This document shows, in pieces, positions 1 to 9,401 of a stretch of DNA of 64,000 bases. The translations under genes were made by a program, and so were the position numbers. The notes under the pieces are model-generated. The model ran no database searches and had not been told where the DNA came from. It worked only from the letters and a program-made list of their open reading frames with translations. Positions within the stretch are counted from its first letter, which is position 1. Each line of letters opens with the position of its first letter. The DNA is from an uncultured Alistipes sp. (GTDB lineage Bacteria > Bacteroidota > Bacteroidia > Bacteroidales > Rikenellaceae). The stretch is taken from positions 87,501 to 151,500 of the forward strand of contig NZ_OZ007039.1 in NCBI RefSeq assembly GCF_963931675.1, given 5' to 3'.

Positions 1-938
<938 letters not shown>

Positions 939-1150
939 AAAAAAAAGAATGTTTATAGATCTTTCGCTCAAATCTCAAAGGTATTGTTTGAAATCACTCT
1001 CTTGCGAGAGTGGAAAACTTTAGCTGCTCAAATACTTCAAAGAACGCTGTTCACTATATTACTATAAGAACAATTTCTTTCTTTTTGTCGGGTCGGATCC
1101 TTCGATCTTCGCCTTGGTTCCGCCACTGATTTTTCAGTGGGAAAGTGGTG
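939..1150 (-). promoter_or_regulatory. 16S rRNA leader with two stem-loops
   Basis: About 210 nt between the nearest rRNA promoter and the mature 16S 5' end. It holds two clean hairpins: CCACTGA/TCAGTGG at 1123-1140, just after the presumed transcription start, and CACTCTC/GAGAGTG at 995-1012. Such leaders usually carry antitermination and RNase III processing elements; I see the hairpins but no clear boxA. No coding capacity is evident. Confidence 0.5.
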
Positions 1151-1507
1151 CAAAGTTAAGTCAAATTTTTCGAACCACCAAATCTTTTTTTCAGAAATTT
1201 TTCAGAACCTTTTTCATTTGCCTCGAATCGGCTTTCGATTCTAAAGCGGGTGCAAAGGTAAATCCTTTTTTCTGAACTTCCAAATCTTTTTGAAGATTTT
1301 TTCGAAAATTTTTCAGAACCCTTTTTGCTGTTTCCGGACCGGTTTCCCGATCTGGAAGCGGCTGCAAAGGTAAATCCTTTTTTTGAAACTCCAAAAGATC
1401 TCGGAACTTTTTTCAATTTTTTTCAGAACCTGTTTCGCTTCGATTTCAGAGCTGTTTCTTGGTCGAAGCGGGTGCAAAGATAAGGGGTTTCCGAGCAAAC
1501 TTCCAAA
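1151..1507 (-). promoter_or_regulatory. Array of four tandem rRNA promoters
   Basis: Four minus-strand matches to the Bacteroidota promoter, given as plus-strand positions of the -7 box then the -33 box: 1151-1158 with 1179-1182 (20-nt spacer, TAACTTTG); 1253-1260 with 1281-1284 (20 nt, TACCTTTG); 1365-1372 with 1392-1395 (19 nt, TACCTTTG); 1475-1482 with 1504-1507 (21 nt, TATCTTTG). They recur every 102-112 bp, and the surrounding sequence is similar too (GCGGGTGCAAAGGTAAATCC-like cores separated by TTTTTCAGAACC), so the array looks duplicated. All point into the 16S gene. Confidence 0.8.
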
Positions 1508-1626
1508 TATTTTCCGGACTTTTTTTGCCGCGTTTCCGGCCTTTTTCCGGCACCGGGCTATGAATCAGCGTCTTAGTTGTGAAAATTTTTTAATATCTCT
1601 ATCCCCGACAAACCGAAGCCGAAATC

Positions 1627-1939
1627 ATGCGATCCTTATTATATATAGGTATCTTTTTTTCGGCCTCTCCTGCGCGCCGCAAACGCCCCGACTCTGCACC
1701 GGCGACCTGCTGTTCCAGGTCGAAGCGGCCTCAGCCGTGGAAAGTGCAATCACGGCCGCTACGGAATGCGACAGTGTGCTGAATTTCACACATGTAGGGA
1801 TTTTTCCCGCCAGCAACGGCCCCGATCCGGAATTGGGAGCCTCGGGCTACGCCGCCGATTCGGTACTGGAGGCAACCAGCGACGGAGGTGTGCAGGTCGT
1901 TCCGCTGGCGGATTTTCTGAACCGGGCGGGCCGCAGCGC
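1627..1939 (+). pseudogene. YiiX-like permuted NlpC/P60 lipoprotein, frameshifted and 3'-truncated remnant
   Basis: From ATG 1627 the reading frame gives a short hydrophobic start, but the recognisable family sequence (GDLLFQ then FTHVGI, then LEATSDGGV) lies in another frame. The switch is at a run of seven T at 1654-1660. With one more T the protein would begin MRSLLYIGIFFFGLSC, a convincing lipoprotein signal with a lipobox Cys. Homology stops around 1935 where the gene meets the 3' end of the mgtC-like gene, so the catalytic Cys motif (CSELV in relatives) and the C-terminal half are absent. The His motif is kept. Relatives are about 190-200 residues; about 100 remain. Decay is much more likely than programmed frameshifting. 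Confidence 0.65.
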
Positions 1940-2611
1940 TCAAACGATCTTCTCGACCGTGATGTCGGGATCGGCACGCAGGAGCTCGATAAAAGTCTCC
2001 TCGCCGTTCGTCCCCCTGGCCCGAATGACCAGCGTGGCTCGGTGTACCACCCCTTCGGGCGTGCGGGCCGCCTCGACCTCGTAGGAGATGACCGAATATT
2101 CCCGGGTTTCGAGTTTCGAGAACATGGCGTCGATCGGGGCCCGGCTCGGAGCCGAGAAGACGATCATGGTTCGCCGCCGACCCAGATCGCCGAAGAAGAG
2201 CGTCAGCGCCTCCAGCCCGAACAGGGTCAGCACCGTCGCCGCAGCCGCCACGACATACATGTGCGCCCCGGCGGCCAGCCCGATACCTGCCGTGGCCCAG
2301 AGGCTCGCGGCAGTGGTCAGGCCGCGCACCAGCTGCCGGTGGATAATGATCGTCCCGGCGCCGATGAAGCCGATCCCGCTGACGACCTGGGCGGCAATCC
2401 GGCTGGGATCGAGCCGCAGCCCGTCGTGCGAGGCGAGGAACTCCTCGAATCCATATTGTGAAACCACCATCATCAGGGCGCTGCCGAGCGCCACGAGGAA
2501 ATGGGTCCGGAATCCGGCATCCTTGACCCGATACTCCCGATCCAGGCCGATCACCGTTCCGCACAGCCCGGCCACACACAAACGTCCGATAAAATCCCAC
2601 TCCATACCCAT
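1940..2611 (-). CDS. MgtC/SapB family membrane protein
   Basis: A 223-residue protein with the MgtC/SapB layout: four to five N-terminal membrane segments (roughly residues 8-150) including the RDREYR-like LDREYRVKDAGFRTH motif and the GIGFIGAGTI segment, followed by a soluble ACT-like C-terminal domain from about 155. In other bacteria MgtC proteins affect F-ATPase and magnesium or acid adaptation; most Bacteroidota homologues are uncharacterised, so the physiological role is open. Two in-frame ATGs lie at 2611 and 2605; either could be used. Its stop abuts the YiiX-like remnant on the other strand. Downstream of the S41 gene by about 55 bp on the same strand, so co-transcription is possible. 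Confidence 0.85.
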   Translation of the reverse strand: MGMEWDFIGRLCVAGLCGTVIGLDREYRVKDAGFRTHFLVALGSALMMVVSQYGFEEFLASHDGLRLDPSRIAAQVVSGIGFIGAGTIIIHRQLVRGLTTAASLWATAGIGLAAGAHMYVVAAAATVLTLFGLEALTLFFGDLGRRRTMIVFSAPSRAPIDAMFSKLETREYSVISYEVEAARTPEGVVHRATLVIRARGTNGEETFIELLRADPDITVEKIV

Positions 2612-2667
2612 CGTTTCACCATTTTGAATTCATTGCCCCTCCTCCTTGCCGGCGCTTCGGCAGGGAT

Positions 2668-4170
2668 TTACTTGTCGCTCAGGATTTCGAGCGCCTTTTC
2701 CAAGACGGCATCGCGGCCCGAAAGCACGTCCTGCATCGTATTCTCCGCCACGACATCGGGTGTAATCCCGCACCCGACAAACTCCCTGCCATCGGGGAGA
2801 CGCACCTCCTCGGTGCAGACCGCGCACTGCAGCCCCGGAAGCACCTCATACATAACCTTCTTTCCGGCAGAACCCGACGTGGGGACTCCGACGGTCGACA
2901 TGTGGGGCTGCGACGACGCCCAGCCGACGAAGGTTTCGGCAGCATTTCCCGTTGCGTCGTTGACAAGAATCACGGTCGGGACAACCAGTCTCCCGTCACG
3001 ATCCTCCGGAAAGCGATACATTTCCCGTTCAGGCTCAGAGAAAGCTTCGCTGCAGTAGTGCTGACGGGCAATCCGCGCGCGGGCATCACTGGCCAGATCC
3101 TCGAAATCAAACTCATGGTATCCCCTTGCTGCGAGTGCCGCATCATAGATGCGTGACCGCGACACGGGACCGTAAAGAACCGTATCCCGGGTCAGCCGGG
3201 AGAAGATTTCCGCAGCCCCATAATCGAGCCACCGAGAGGAGTTATTTCGCAGATCGAGGATGAGTTTGCGGGCCCGGGCCCGGATCTCGGGGAATGCGTT
3301 GCGGAAGGCCTGGGCCTCTCCGTACTCAAAAGAACCGATCTTCAGATAAGCCACATCGCCGGGATACCACGTCAGCCGGAAGTTCTCGTTCAGCTCCTTC
3401 CCGCTGCATCCGGGCAGCGCTACGCAAGCATCCACATCCGGTTCGGCACCGTAGTGCGGGTTGACCAGCCGCACGGAGCCCTCCGTCCCGTCCGGGCGGC
3501 GGAACTCCACCTCATGCGAGGTGCCGATCGGCCCGTACAGCAGGACCCTGACGGCCCAACGGCGCCGCACCCGTTCCGTCGATGCCGGGATACAGGACAT
3601 CAACCCGGCAATCCGCTCCCCGACGGGTTGTCCGTTCACGGAGAGGATCTCGGAGCCGGGCGGCATGATCGCAGCCTTTGCTTCGCTGACCTCGGAGACG
3701 ACCACATGGCCCCCGACATCCATCAGACGGAGTACCCACCCCTCTTCGTAACCGATGGAGGTAAGCGGGAAATTACGGAATGTGCGGACATAGGTCTGAC
3801 TGTTCCCCAGCGCAGCGTAGAATTCCGCAAGCAGGCGGTAGAACTCCATATCGTCACGGGTCTGCATCGCGGGCGTGATCAGGGCCCGGTAGAGCGAGTC
3901 CCAGCGCTCGGCGCCGAAACGGTCCAGATAGGCGTAGTTGCGGTGAACCTCCATCCAGCACTTCGACAGGGCGAAGAGTTTCTGTTCGACGCTCCAGGCC
4001 CGGCCCCGCACGCCGGAACCTCTTCGGGAGGGCACGGGCACCACGCGATAAACCATGGTATCCCCTTTCAACTCGACCCCGACGGTCTGCATCGCGGGTT
4101 CCTGGGCCCAGCCCCCGGACATTGCCCCGACCGCTGCGAGCAATGCGACCCCCCAACAGCCAATTCTCAT
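2668..4170 (-). CDS. S41-family (C-terminal processing) peptidase homologue, catalytic Ser replaced by Asn
   Basis: About 500 residues, secreted (signal peptide in the first ~23 residues when started at ATG 4170, ending in SGGWAQ). It has an N-terminal helical region, a PDZ-like segment (EILSVNGQPVGERIAGL) and an S41 core with DLRNNSSRWLDYGAAE and, near the end, PDGREFVGCGITPD. At the position of the nucleophile, where relatives read TGSAAE, this protein reads TGNAAE (codon AAT). The following lysine-region motif is GSAGKK. I infer a peptidase-fold protein with little or no proteolytic activity, perhaps a peptide binder. An upstream in-frame extension to 4221 has no signal peptide and was not chosen. 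It diverges from rpmI. Confidence 0.8.
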   Translation of the reverse strand: MRIGCWGVALLAAVGAMSGGWAQEPAMQTVGVELKGDTMVYRVVPVPSRRGSGVRGRAWSVEQKLFALSKCWMEVHRNYAYLDRFGAERWDSLYRALITPAMQTRDDMEFYRLLAEFYAALGNSQTYVRTFRNFPLTSIGYEEGWVLRLMDVGGHVVVSEVSEAKAAIMPPGSEILSVNGQPVGERIAGLMSCIPASTERVRRRWAVRVLLYGPIGTSHEVEFRRPDGTEGSVRLVNPHYGAEPDVDACVALPGCSGKELNENFRLTWYPGDVAYLKIGSFEYGEAQAFRNAFPEIRARARKLILDLRNNSSRWLDYGAAEIFSRLTRDTVLYGPVSRSRIYDAALAARGYHEFDFEDLASDARARIARQHYCSEAFSEPEREMYRFPEDRDGRLVVPTVILVNDATGNAAETFVGWASSQPHMSTVGVPTSGSAGKKVMYEVLPGLQCAVCTEEVRLPDGREFVGCGITPDVVAENTMQDVLSGRDAVLEKALEILSDK

Positions 4171-4239
4171 AACGCAACATTTTTTGACACTACAAATTAC
4201 GAAAAAAGGCGGAGACGACAAAGTTTTTCCGGCAAAAGA

Positions 4240-4269
4240 TTGCGGGAAGCGAAAAATTTCGTACTTTTG
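4240..4269 (+). promoter_or_regulatory. Promoter of rpmI-rplT
   Basis: TTG at 4240-4242, a 19-nt spacer and TACTTTTG at 4262-4269 match the Bacteroidota consensus exactly. Transcription should start near 4276, leaving a leader of about 28 nt before rpmI. Confidence 0.75.
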
Positions 4270-4303
4270 CAGGCTATGTTTAACTAATTAACTGTTTACG
4301 ACA

Positions 4304-4498
4304 ATGCCGAAAATGAAAACCAATGCCGCGGCGAAGAAACGCTTTACCTTCACCGGCACAGGAAAGATCAAGCGTAAACACGCTTATCACAGTCACATCC
4401 TGACCAAAAAGACGACGAAGCAGAAGCGGAACCTCTGCTATTCGGGTACCGTATCTGCGGCCGACGAGGCCAAGATCAAGAACCTGCTGGTGAAGTAA
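4304..4498 (+). CDS. rpmI: Ribosomal protein bL35
   Basis: A 64-residue, strongly basic protein with the bL35 signature ([14 protein letters not shown], then [20 protein letters not shown]). It is a large-subunit protein. In most bacteria the order is infC-rpmI-rplT; here infC is not upstream, and an S41 gene on the other strand takes its place, so the pair has its own promoter. Confidence 0.98.
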   Translation: MPKMKTNAAAKKRFTFTGTGKIKRKHAYHSHILTKKTTKQKRNLCYSGTVSAADEAKIKNLLVK

Positions 4499-4617
4499 TC
4501 CGCCGGTAGATTCGGATAGCCGCCCGCCAGGGCACCAACAATTACAAACCGGGACGAACCAGCCCCGAAGAATACGGGAGAACCGTATCGCTGGCAGTCT
4601 CCAAAAAACTTTACATT

Positions 4618-4962
4618 ATGCCACGTTCAGTAAACGCTGTTGCGTCACGCGCACGTCGAAAGAAAGTTTTGAAACTTGCCAAAGGTAACTTTGGTTCAAG
4701 GGGAAACGTTTGGACCGTAGCGAAAAATACGGTCGAGAAGGGGTTGTGCTATGCCTATGCACACCGCCAGCTCAAGAAGCGGACGTTCCGTTCGCTGTGG
4801 ATCATGCGTATCAACGCTGCGGTCCGCGCGCAGGGAATGACCTATTCGCAATTCATCGGCAAACTCAACGCCAAAGGCATCGTCCTGAACCGCAAGGTGC
4901 TGGCCGACCTGGCAATGAACGAGCCGAAGGCATTCGAGGCAATAGTTAACGCAGTTAAATAG
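4618..4962 (+). CDS. rplT: Ribosomal protein bL20
   Basis: A 114-residue protein with typical bL20 sequence ([20 protein letters not shown] at the N-terminus, [20 protein letters not shown] in the middle). It is needed early in 50S assembly. It lies 119 nt after rpmI; this gap is unusually long for the pair and could hold a leader recognised by bL20 autoregulation, though I cannot show a structure. A strong terminator follows at 4987. Confidence 0.98.
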   Translation: MPRSVNAVASRARRKKVLKLAKGNFGSRGNVWTVAKNTVEKGLCYAYAHRQLKKRTFRSLWIMRINAAVRAQGMTYSQFIGKLNAKGIVLNRKVLADLAMNEPKAFEAIVNAVK

Positions 4963-4986
4963 CCCTTTTCACGAGGGGTTTTAGCA

Positions 4987-5019
4987 CGGCGGACACCCTC
5001 GGGGTGCCCGCCGTTTTTT
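4987..5019 (+). terminator. Intrinsic terminator after rplT
   Basis: GC-rich hairpin CGGCGG-A-CACCC / GGGTG-C-CCGCCG with a TCG loop at 4987-5013, followed by six T at 5014-5019. Confidence 0.85.
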
Positions 5020-5079
5020 ACAATACTACCTATCAACCAACCACCGCACCGCGTCCCCGCACGCCCGATACGCAGACCC

Positions 5080-6285
5080 ATGCAGAGCTGGAAACGCACC
5101 TTCGCCGTCATCTGGAGCGGCCAGGCCATCTCGATCCTCAGCAGTTCGATCGTCGCCTACGCGATCATCTTCTGGATGAGCGTCGAGACCCGGTCCGCGG
5201 AGGTGCTGGCCCTGTCGGCCATTGCGGGGATGCTTCCGCAGGCGGTGCTGGGGCTCTTCGTCGGGGTCTACATCGACCGCTGGGACCGCAAGCGCACGAT
5301 GATCCTCGCCGACAGCTTCATCGCCCTCTGTACCCTGGGTCTGGCCGTGCTGTTCTGGCTCGACGCCGCGGAATTGTGGCACGTCTACCTGCTGCTGGCG
5401 TGCCGATCGGCAGGTTCGGCCTTCCACGTCCCGGCGATGCAGGCCTCGGTGCCGCTCCTGGCCCCGAAAGCGCAGCTCACCCGCATCGCGGGCGTCAACC
5501 AGGTGATCTCGTCACTCTCGGACATCGCAGGCCCGGCCCTGGGCGCCCTGCTGCTGAGCCTCACCTCGATCGGGAACATCCTGCTGTTAGATGTCGTAGG
5601 GGCACTCGTTGCCTGCACGACGCTGCTCTTCGTCCGGATCCCGAATCCCGAACGCCCGGAGCGCCGCCCGGACCTGTGGCGCGAATTCCGCGAAGGCTTC
5701 ACCGCCATGCACTCCCAACCGGGTTTGGGCTGGTTCTTCGGCCTGGCCATCGCCGTATGGTTCCTGATCATGCCCGTGGGGGTGCTTTTCCCGCTGATGA
5801 CGCTCAACCATTTCGGCGGCGGGACCTGGGAGATGAGTTTCGTGGAGATCATCTGGGGAGGCGGGGCCCTGCTCGGCGGGGCCATCATGGGGGCCCGCAA
5901 CTACCCGGTCAACCGCATCGTGCTGATCAACCTGATGTATCTGGTCGTCGGGCTTTCGTTCCTTTGTTCGGGGCTGCTTCCGGTTTCGGGATTCTACGGA
6001 TTCGCAGTACTGACGGCCGCAGCCGGGATTTCGAGCAGCGTCTTCAACGCCTCGTTCGTCTCGGTGCTCCAGACGCGGATCGAAGCGGGGCTCTTGGGGC
6101 GTGTGCTGTCGCTCTACCGCAGTTTCGGATTGCTGCCCTCGGCACTCGGGTTGCTGAGTGCGGGATTCCTGGCCGAGCGGGTCGGGCTGACGACGACGTT
6201 CATCATCTCCGGGAGTCTGATTTGCCTGCTCGGCGGGGTTGCCTTCTGCATTCCGTCGGTCGTGCGGCTCGACCAACGGAGATAA
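5080..6285 (+). CDS. MFS transporter, macrolide-efflux/EntS-like subgroup
   Basis: A 401-residue integral membrane protein with about 11-12 predicted helices. The start WKRTFAVIWSGQAISILSSS and the loop 2-3 motif GVYIDRWDRKRTMILAD (motif A) are characteristic of the DHA3-like exporters that include MefA and EntS. Substrate cannot be told from sequence. The ATG at 5080 follows the rplT terminator by about 60 bp; I see no consensus promoter. It ends in a GC-rich low-complexity tail region and a bidirectional terminator. It has no regulator beside it. Confidence 0.85.
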   Translation: MQSWKRTFAVIWSGQAISILSSSIVAYAIIFWMSVETRSAEVLALSAIAGMLPQAVLGLFVGVYIDRWDRKRTMILADSFIALCTLGLAVLFWLDAAELWHVYLLLACRSAGSAFHVPAMQASVPLLAPKAQLTRIAGVNQVISSLSDIAGPALGALLLSLTSIGNILLLDVVGALVACTTLLFVRIPNPERPERRPDLWREFREGFTAMHSQPGLGWFFGLAIAVWFLIMPVGVLFPLMTLNHFGGGTWEMSFVEIIWGGGALLGGAIMGARNYPVNRIVLINLMYLVVGLSFLCSGLLPVSGFYGFAVLTAAAGISSSVFNASFVSVLQTRIEAGLLGRVLSLYRSFGLLPSALGLLSAGFLAERVGLTTTFIISGSLICLLGGVAFCIPSVVRLDQRR

Positions 6286-6296
6286 CGGACACCGTC

Positions 6297-6400
6297 CCGC
6301 CCTGCCCCGGCCTGCCCCGGCCTCGGTCCCGGCCTTGGTCCCGTCCCGGCCTCGGTCCCGGCCCCGTCCCGGCCTTGGTCCCGGTCCCGGTCTCGGCCCA
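6297..6400. repeat. GC-rich degenerate tandem repeat
   Basis: About 100 bp built from variants of CCCGGCCTCGGT and CCCGGCCTTGGT (roughly 12-18 bp units). It starts just after the MFS stop codon. It has no plausible coding role on either strand. The rest of 6405-6630 is GC-rich with no gene that I can support. Confidence 0.6.
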
Positions 6401-6631
6401 ACCTCGAACCATTCCGCCCTCCTCAACTGTTCCCGGTCCTGCCCGGCCGTTCTTGTTCTGTCCCTTCCGAGAAATCCGTCCCGTCACCTGTGAAAAGTCC
6501 GCTCCGCCCGGAGATTCGCCCACTCCGGAAATTGCCTTGTCCGGGAATTCGCCCTTCCCGCCGATATTCGACAGACCCTTTTCCGCACTCTTTTCTTCCC
6601 CTCCCTCTCTCCCGACATTCCCAAAACACAA

Positions 6632-6668
6632 AAACGGCAACCTCACATGAAAGAGGTTGCCGTTTTTT
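6632..6668. terminator. Bidirectional intrinsic terminator
   Basis: AAAACGGCAACCTC at 6632-6645 pairs perfectly with GAGGTTGCCGTTTT at 6654-6667. An A tract on the left and a T tract on the right let it stop transcription from the MFS gene (plus) and the lipoprotein gene (minus), which converge here. Confidence 0.85.
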
Positions 6669-6732
6669 CAAGGCCGGAGGTTTCGGAATCCTCCGGGAGC
6701 GCATCCGGATGGAATCCGGAGCCGTTCCCGGC

Positions 6733-7695
6733 TCAATCCTTCGGATAGACGTATCCGTTGTAGTAAATCCGGAAGGAGTATCGGCGGCTGGCCTCGTCGA
6801 ACGAGTAGACGTAGCGCACATCGGGAGCGGGATAGGCCGACGTATCGTAATCGAAGGGCGAGGAGAATTCGCACTCCTGGGTGCCGCTGACGATCTGCAT
6901 ACCGATATAGAGGCCGTCTGAGACACGATAGGACATCTGGAGGGGGCTCGAACCGTACATGTTGCTGTAAATGGAGTAGCCCGAAGCGGAACCGTTGACC
7001 TCGAATGCCTTGCCGACGCAGGAGGAGTAAGCCAGCGTCACCTCGTCATCGGACGGACGGACGGTGAATCCCGTCATCGAGCTCCAGTCGGAAGCCCCCG
7101 AGCTGCTGCCCTCGATGGAGGCTGCGATGTTGGAGATCTGAATGGTATAGGAACCGTCGCCATTATCCGCAATCCGGGTCGACCCGCCGTTCATGTTGAT
7201 CTGGGTTTCACCACTGTAAGAGGAGCTGTAGAGTTTGAAATCGGACTGCATCACGACACTCCACACGGCACCGTCGGCCAGTTCGGGCTTGCCGCCGGTC
7301 TCAACCAACAGCGAGCCTTCGAGATAGAATCCGTCGGGCATCTGGTCGCTCTTGTTGAAGGTGAGTTTGTAGCCCTGCTCGACCTCTTCGATCTTCGTGC
7401 CGCTGTTGAACAGGAGCGAAAGGACCGAACGGTTGTTGTATTTCACATTGGCGACCGTCACCTCCTCGGCCTCCTCTTCGGCATTCCCGCGCTGTTTGGC
7501 GACCTCGGCAGCCAGCACGGCCACACGCATACCGGCATTGGCGGCCTGCATGGCCACGCGGTCCTGCGTCGTGACATAGGAGTAGATGTACTGCCCCGGC
7601 TGCACGGGCAGAAGATCCTTGTAGGAGTCGTTCTCCTTGATACAGCTCGAAAGCGCGAGGGCTGCGAGCGTCAACGTAGCAAAAATTCTATTCAT
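6733..7695 (-). CDS. Hypothetical lipoprotein, about 320 residues
   Basis: Started at ATG 7695 the protein has a lipoprotein signal (MNRIFATLTLAALALSSC) and would be anchored in a membrane through Cys18. A short charged, helix-prone segment rich in Glu/Ala follows (around residues 50-80, with RGNAEEEAEEVT). The rest looks like beta-rich sequence with many Ser/Gly/Tyr residues, as in Bacteroidota secreted domains of unknown function. I do not recognise a named family. A -7 box TACCTTTG lies upstream on the minus strand (7783-7790) without a well-spaced -33 box. No operon partner: the next gene upstream is divergent. Confidence 0.75.
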   Translation of the reverse strand: MNRIFATLTLAALALSSCIKENDSYKDLLPVQPGQYIYSYVTTQDRVAMQAANAGMRVAVLAAEVAKQRGNAEEEAEEVTVANVKYNNRSVLSLLFNSGTKIEEVEQGYKLTFNKSDQMPDGFYLEGSLLVETGGKPELADGAVWSVVMQSDFKLYSSSYSGETQINMNGGSTRIADNGDGSYTIQISNIAASIEGSSSGASDWSSMTGFTVRPSDDEVTLAYSSCVGKAFEVNGSASGYSIYSNMYGSSPLQMSYRVSDGLYIGMQIVSGTQECEFSSPFDYDTSAYPAPDVRYVYSFDEASRRYSFRIYYNGYVYPKD

Positions 7696-7817
7696 GAGAT
7701 GTTGTTCTGTTAAATTTTCCTTTAAACGTCCGATGCGGCGAATTACTGCATCGGGAATTGAAAAAAAATGTATTCGGCCCCTCAAAGGTACAATTTTTTT
7801 CGCGGACAAGCGGAGAA

Positions 7818-7849
7818 TTTGGACTTTTCGCATCAAAATCGTATCTTTA
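7818..7849 (+). promoter_or_regulatory. Promoter of the DUF6250-like gene, placed for a leaderless mRNA
   Basis: TTTG at 7818-7821, a 20-nt spacer and TATCTTTA at 7842-7849. Only 4 nt separate the -7 box from the ATG at 7854, so the start of transcription should fall on or next to the start codon. Confidence 0.65.
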
Positions 7850-7853
7850 TTCC

Positions 7854-8513
7854 ATGATGAAGAAGTTAGCGACCCTGTTTTTTGCCGTTGTGCTGCTCGG
7901 ATGCGGCCGCTCGACGGAGTGGATTGCGGAAGATGAATCGGGGGATTCGCGCCTTGTCCGGCACGGCGACACGCTGGAGATCACCGCACCGAAAGGGTTG
8001 ACACTGTGGTATCCGGAACGGCTCACGGGCGACTACCGGGTGAGTTACGAGGCTACGGTGCTGATGCAGGAAGGGCCCTGCGACCGGCTGGGCGACCTGA
8101 ACTGTTTCTGGGCGGCCGAGGACCCGGAACACGGGGATGATTTTTTCGCCCGGGCGTCGTGGCGGGGCGGGATTTTCGAACGTTACAACTCCCTGGACCT
8201 GTTTTACGTGGGCTACGGGGGCAACGGGAATACGACGACACGGTTCCGGCGCTACTACGGCAACCGCTACGGGGCTCCGGCCGACGAAGTGAAGCCGCTG
8301 ATCGGAGAGTACACCGATGCGGGTCACCTGCTGGTCGCCAACCGCCCGATCCGGATCGAGATAACGGTCGATTCGGGTCGCACGACCTTCCGGGTCGACG
8401 GCGAGGAACTCTTTTCGCGCAAGCTCTCCCCGGGCGAGGGAGACGGATATTTCGGCTTGCGGCTGCTGAACAACCGGACCCGGATCGTGAATTTCCGGAT
8501 CGAGACCCGATAA
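7854..8513 (+). CDS. DUF6250-like secreted lipoprotein (lectin/glucanase-like fold)
   Basis: 219 residues with a lipoprotein signal (MMKKLATLFFAVVLLGC). The body carries the run LDLFYVGYGGNGNTTTRFRR, DDFFARASWRGG and GYFGLRLLNN, typical of the concanavalin-like DUF6250 domain found in Bacteroidota, often attached to polysaccharide lyases. Here the domain stands alone, so a glycan-binding or accessory role is an inference. The start was chosen at the MM pair because it opens the signal peptide and lies 4 nt after the -7 box. The next gene follows after 17 bp, so the two are probably co-transcribed. Confidence 0.75.
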   Translation: MMKKLATLFFAVVLLGCGRSTEWIAEDESGDSRLVRHGDTLEITAPKGLTLWYPERLTGDYRVSYEATVLMQEGPCDRLGDLNCFWAAEDPEHGDDFFARASWRGGIFERYNSLDLFYVGYGGNGNTTTRFRRYYGNRYGAPADEVKPLIGEYTDAGHLLVANRPIRIEITVDSGRTTFRVDGEELFSRKLSPGEGDGYFGLRLLNNRTRIVNFRIETR

Positions 8514-8530
8514 CCCCAACGACAAGAGAG

Positions 8531-9286
8531 ATGCACACACACTTGATAACAAAGATAACGCTTATGTCATTGCTTTCTTTCTTCGGCTGCGGCCGTGCCA
8601 AGCAGGCCGAATATCCGTCGGACACGCTCACGACACGCGACGGGACCGAACTGACGTTCCACTTTTTCAAACACGCCTCGTTTTCGATCACCGTCGGGGA
8701 TAAAACGATCTACATCGATCCGGTGAACGACTATGCGGATTACGGTTCGCTGCCGAAAGCGGACCTCGTACTGATCACCCATTCGCACTACGACCACCTG
8801 GACGTGGCGGCCGTGGACCGGATTCTGACACCGGATACGGAGATCGTGTGCGACCGGACCTCGGCCGAAGCCTTCGAGATGAACTGCTACACGATGCGTC
8901 CGGGGAGCGTGGCGACACCGCGCGACTACGTGAAGGTGGAGGCGGTTGCGGCGTACAACACGACGCCGGGACACCTCCAGTTCCACCCGAAGGACCGGGA
9001 GGATTGCGGCTACGTGCTGACGATCGGCGGGACGCGGATCTACATTGCCGGGGACACGGAGCCCACGCAGGAGATCAAATCGCTGAAGAACATCGACATC
9101 GCCTTCCTGCCGGTGAACCAGCCCTATACGATGACCGTGGATCAGGCCGTCGAGGCGGTGAAGGCGATCCGCCCGGCGATCTTCTACCCCTACCACTATG
9201 GGGAGGTGGAGGAGAAGACGGATCTCGAACGCCTGGCCCGCGAGCTGGAGGGCATCACCGAAATCCGCATCCGCCCGATGGAGTAA
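8531..9286 (+). CDS. Exported metallo-beta-lactamase-fold hydrolase (UlaG-like)
   Basis: 251 residues with a hydrophobic N-terminus ending in FFGCGRAKQ, probably a lipoprotein signal. It has the MBL motif THSHYDHLD (residues ~80-88), a second metal ligand region AYNTTPGHLQFH, IAGDTE for the bridging Asp, and a C-terminal YPYHYGEVE. This pattern matches the UlaG-like/L-ascorbate-6-phosphate lactonase-type subgroup of metal-dependent hydrolases, whose Bacteroidota members have no known substrate. It follows the DUF6250-like gene and ends before a strong hairpin at 9318. Start ATG 8531 lies in a purine-rich AAGAGAG context. Confidence 0.8.
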   Translation: MHTHLITKITLMSLLSFFGCGRAKQAEYPSDTLTTRDGTELTFHFFKHASFSITVGDKTIYIDPVNDYADYGSLPKADLVLITHSHYDHLDVAAVDRILTPDTEIVCDRTSAEAFEMNCYTMRPGSVATPRDYVKVEAVAAYNTTPGHLQFHPKDREDCGYVLTIGGTRIYIAGDTEPTQEIKSLKNIDIAFLPVNQPYTMTVDQAVEAVKAIRPAIFYPYHYGEVEEKTDLERLARELEGITEIRIRPME

Positions 9287-9317
9287 CCGGCCGGTCCGAC
9301 CGAAACAAGGCAGCAGA

Positions 9318-9352
9318 CAAGAGGGTTTTCCGCCAAACGGAAAACCCTCTTG
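9318..9352. terminator. Perfect 15-bp hairpin, probable terminator
   Basis: CAAGAGGGTTTTCCG at 9318-9332 and its exact reverse complement at 9338-9352, loop CCAAA. It lies between two convergent genes. There is no strong T run, so factor-independent termination is likely but not certain. Confidence 0.6.
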
Positions 9353-9401
9353 CATCGATAAACAACCCTACCCCGGCAAGGGGTGGGGTGAACGGCCGCA
9401 A

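Noticed and set aside
1559..2084. ATG 1559 as the start of a longer fusion protein running through to 2084
   Set aside because: The first part has no signal peptide or similarity and the last part is antisense to the mgtC-like gene; the frameshift model explains the domain better.
6297..6400. CRISPR-like array
   Set aside because: Units are short, contiguous and degenerate with no spacers; no cas genes in the window.
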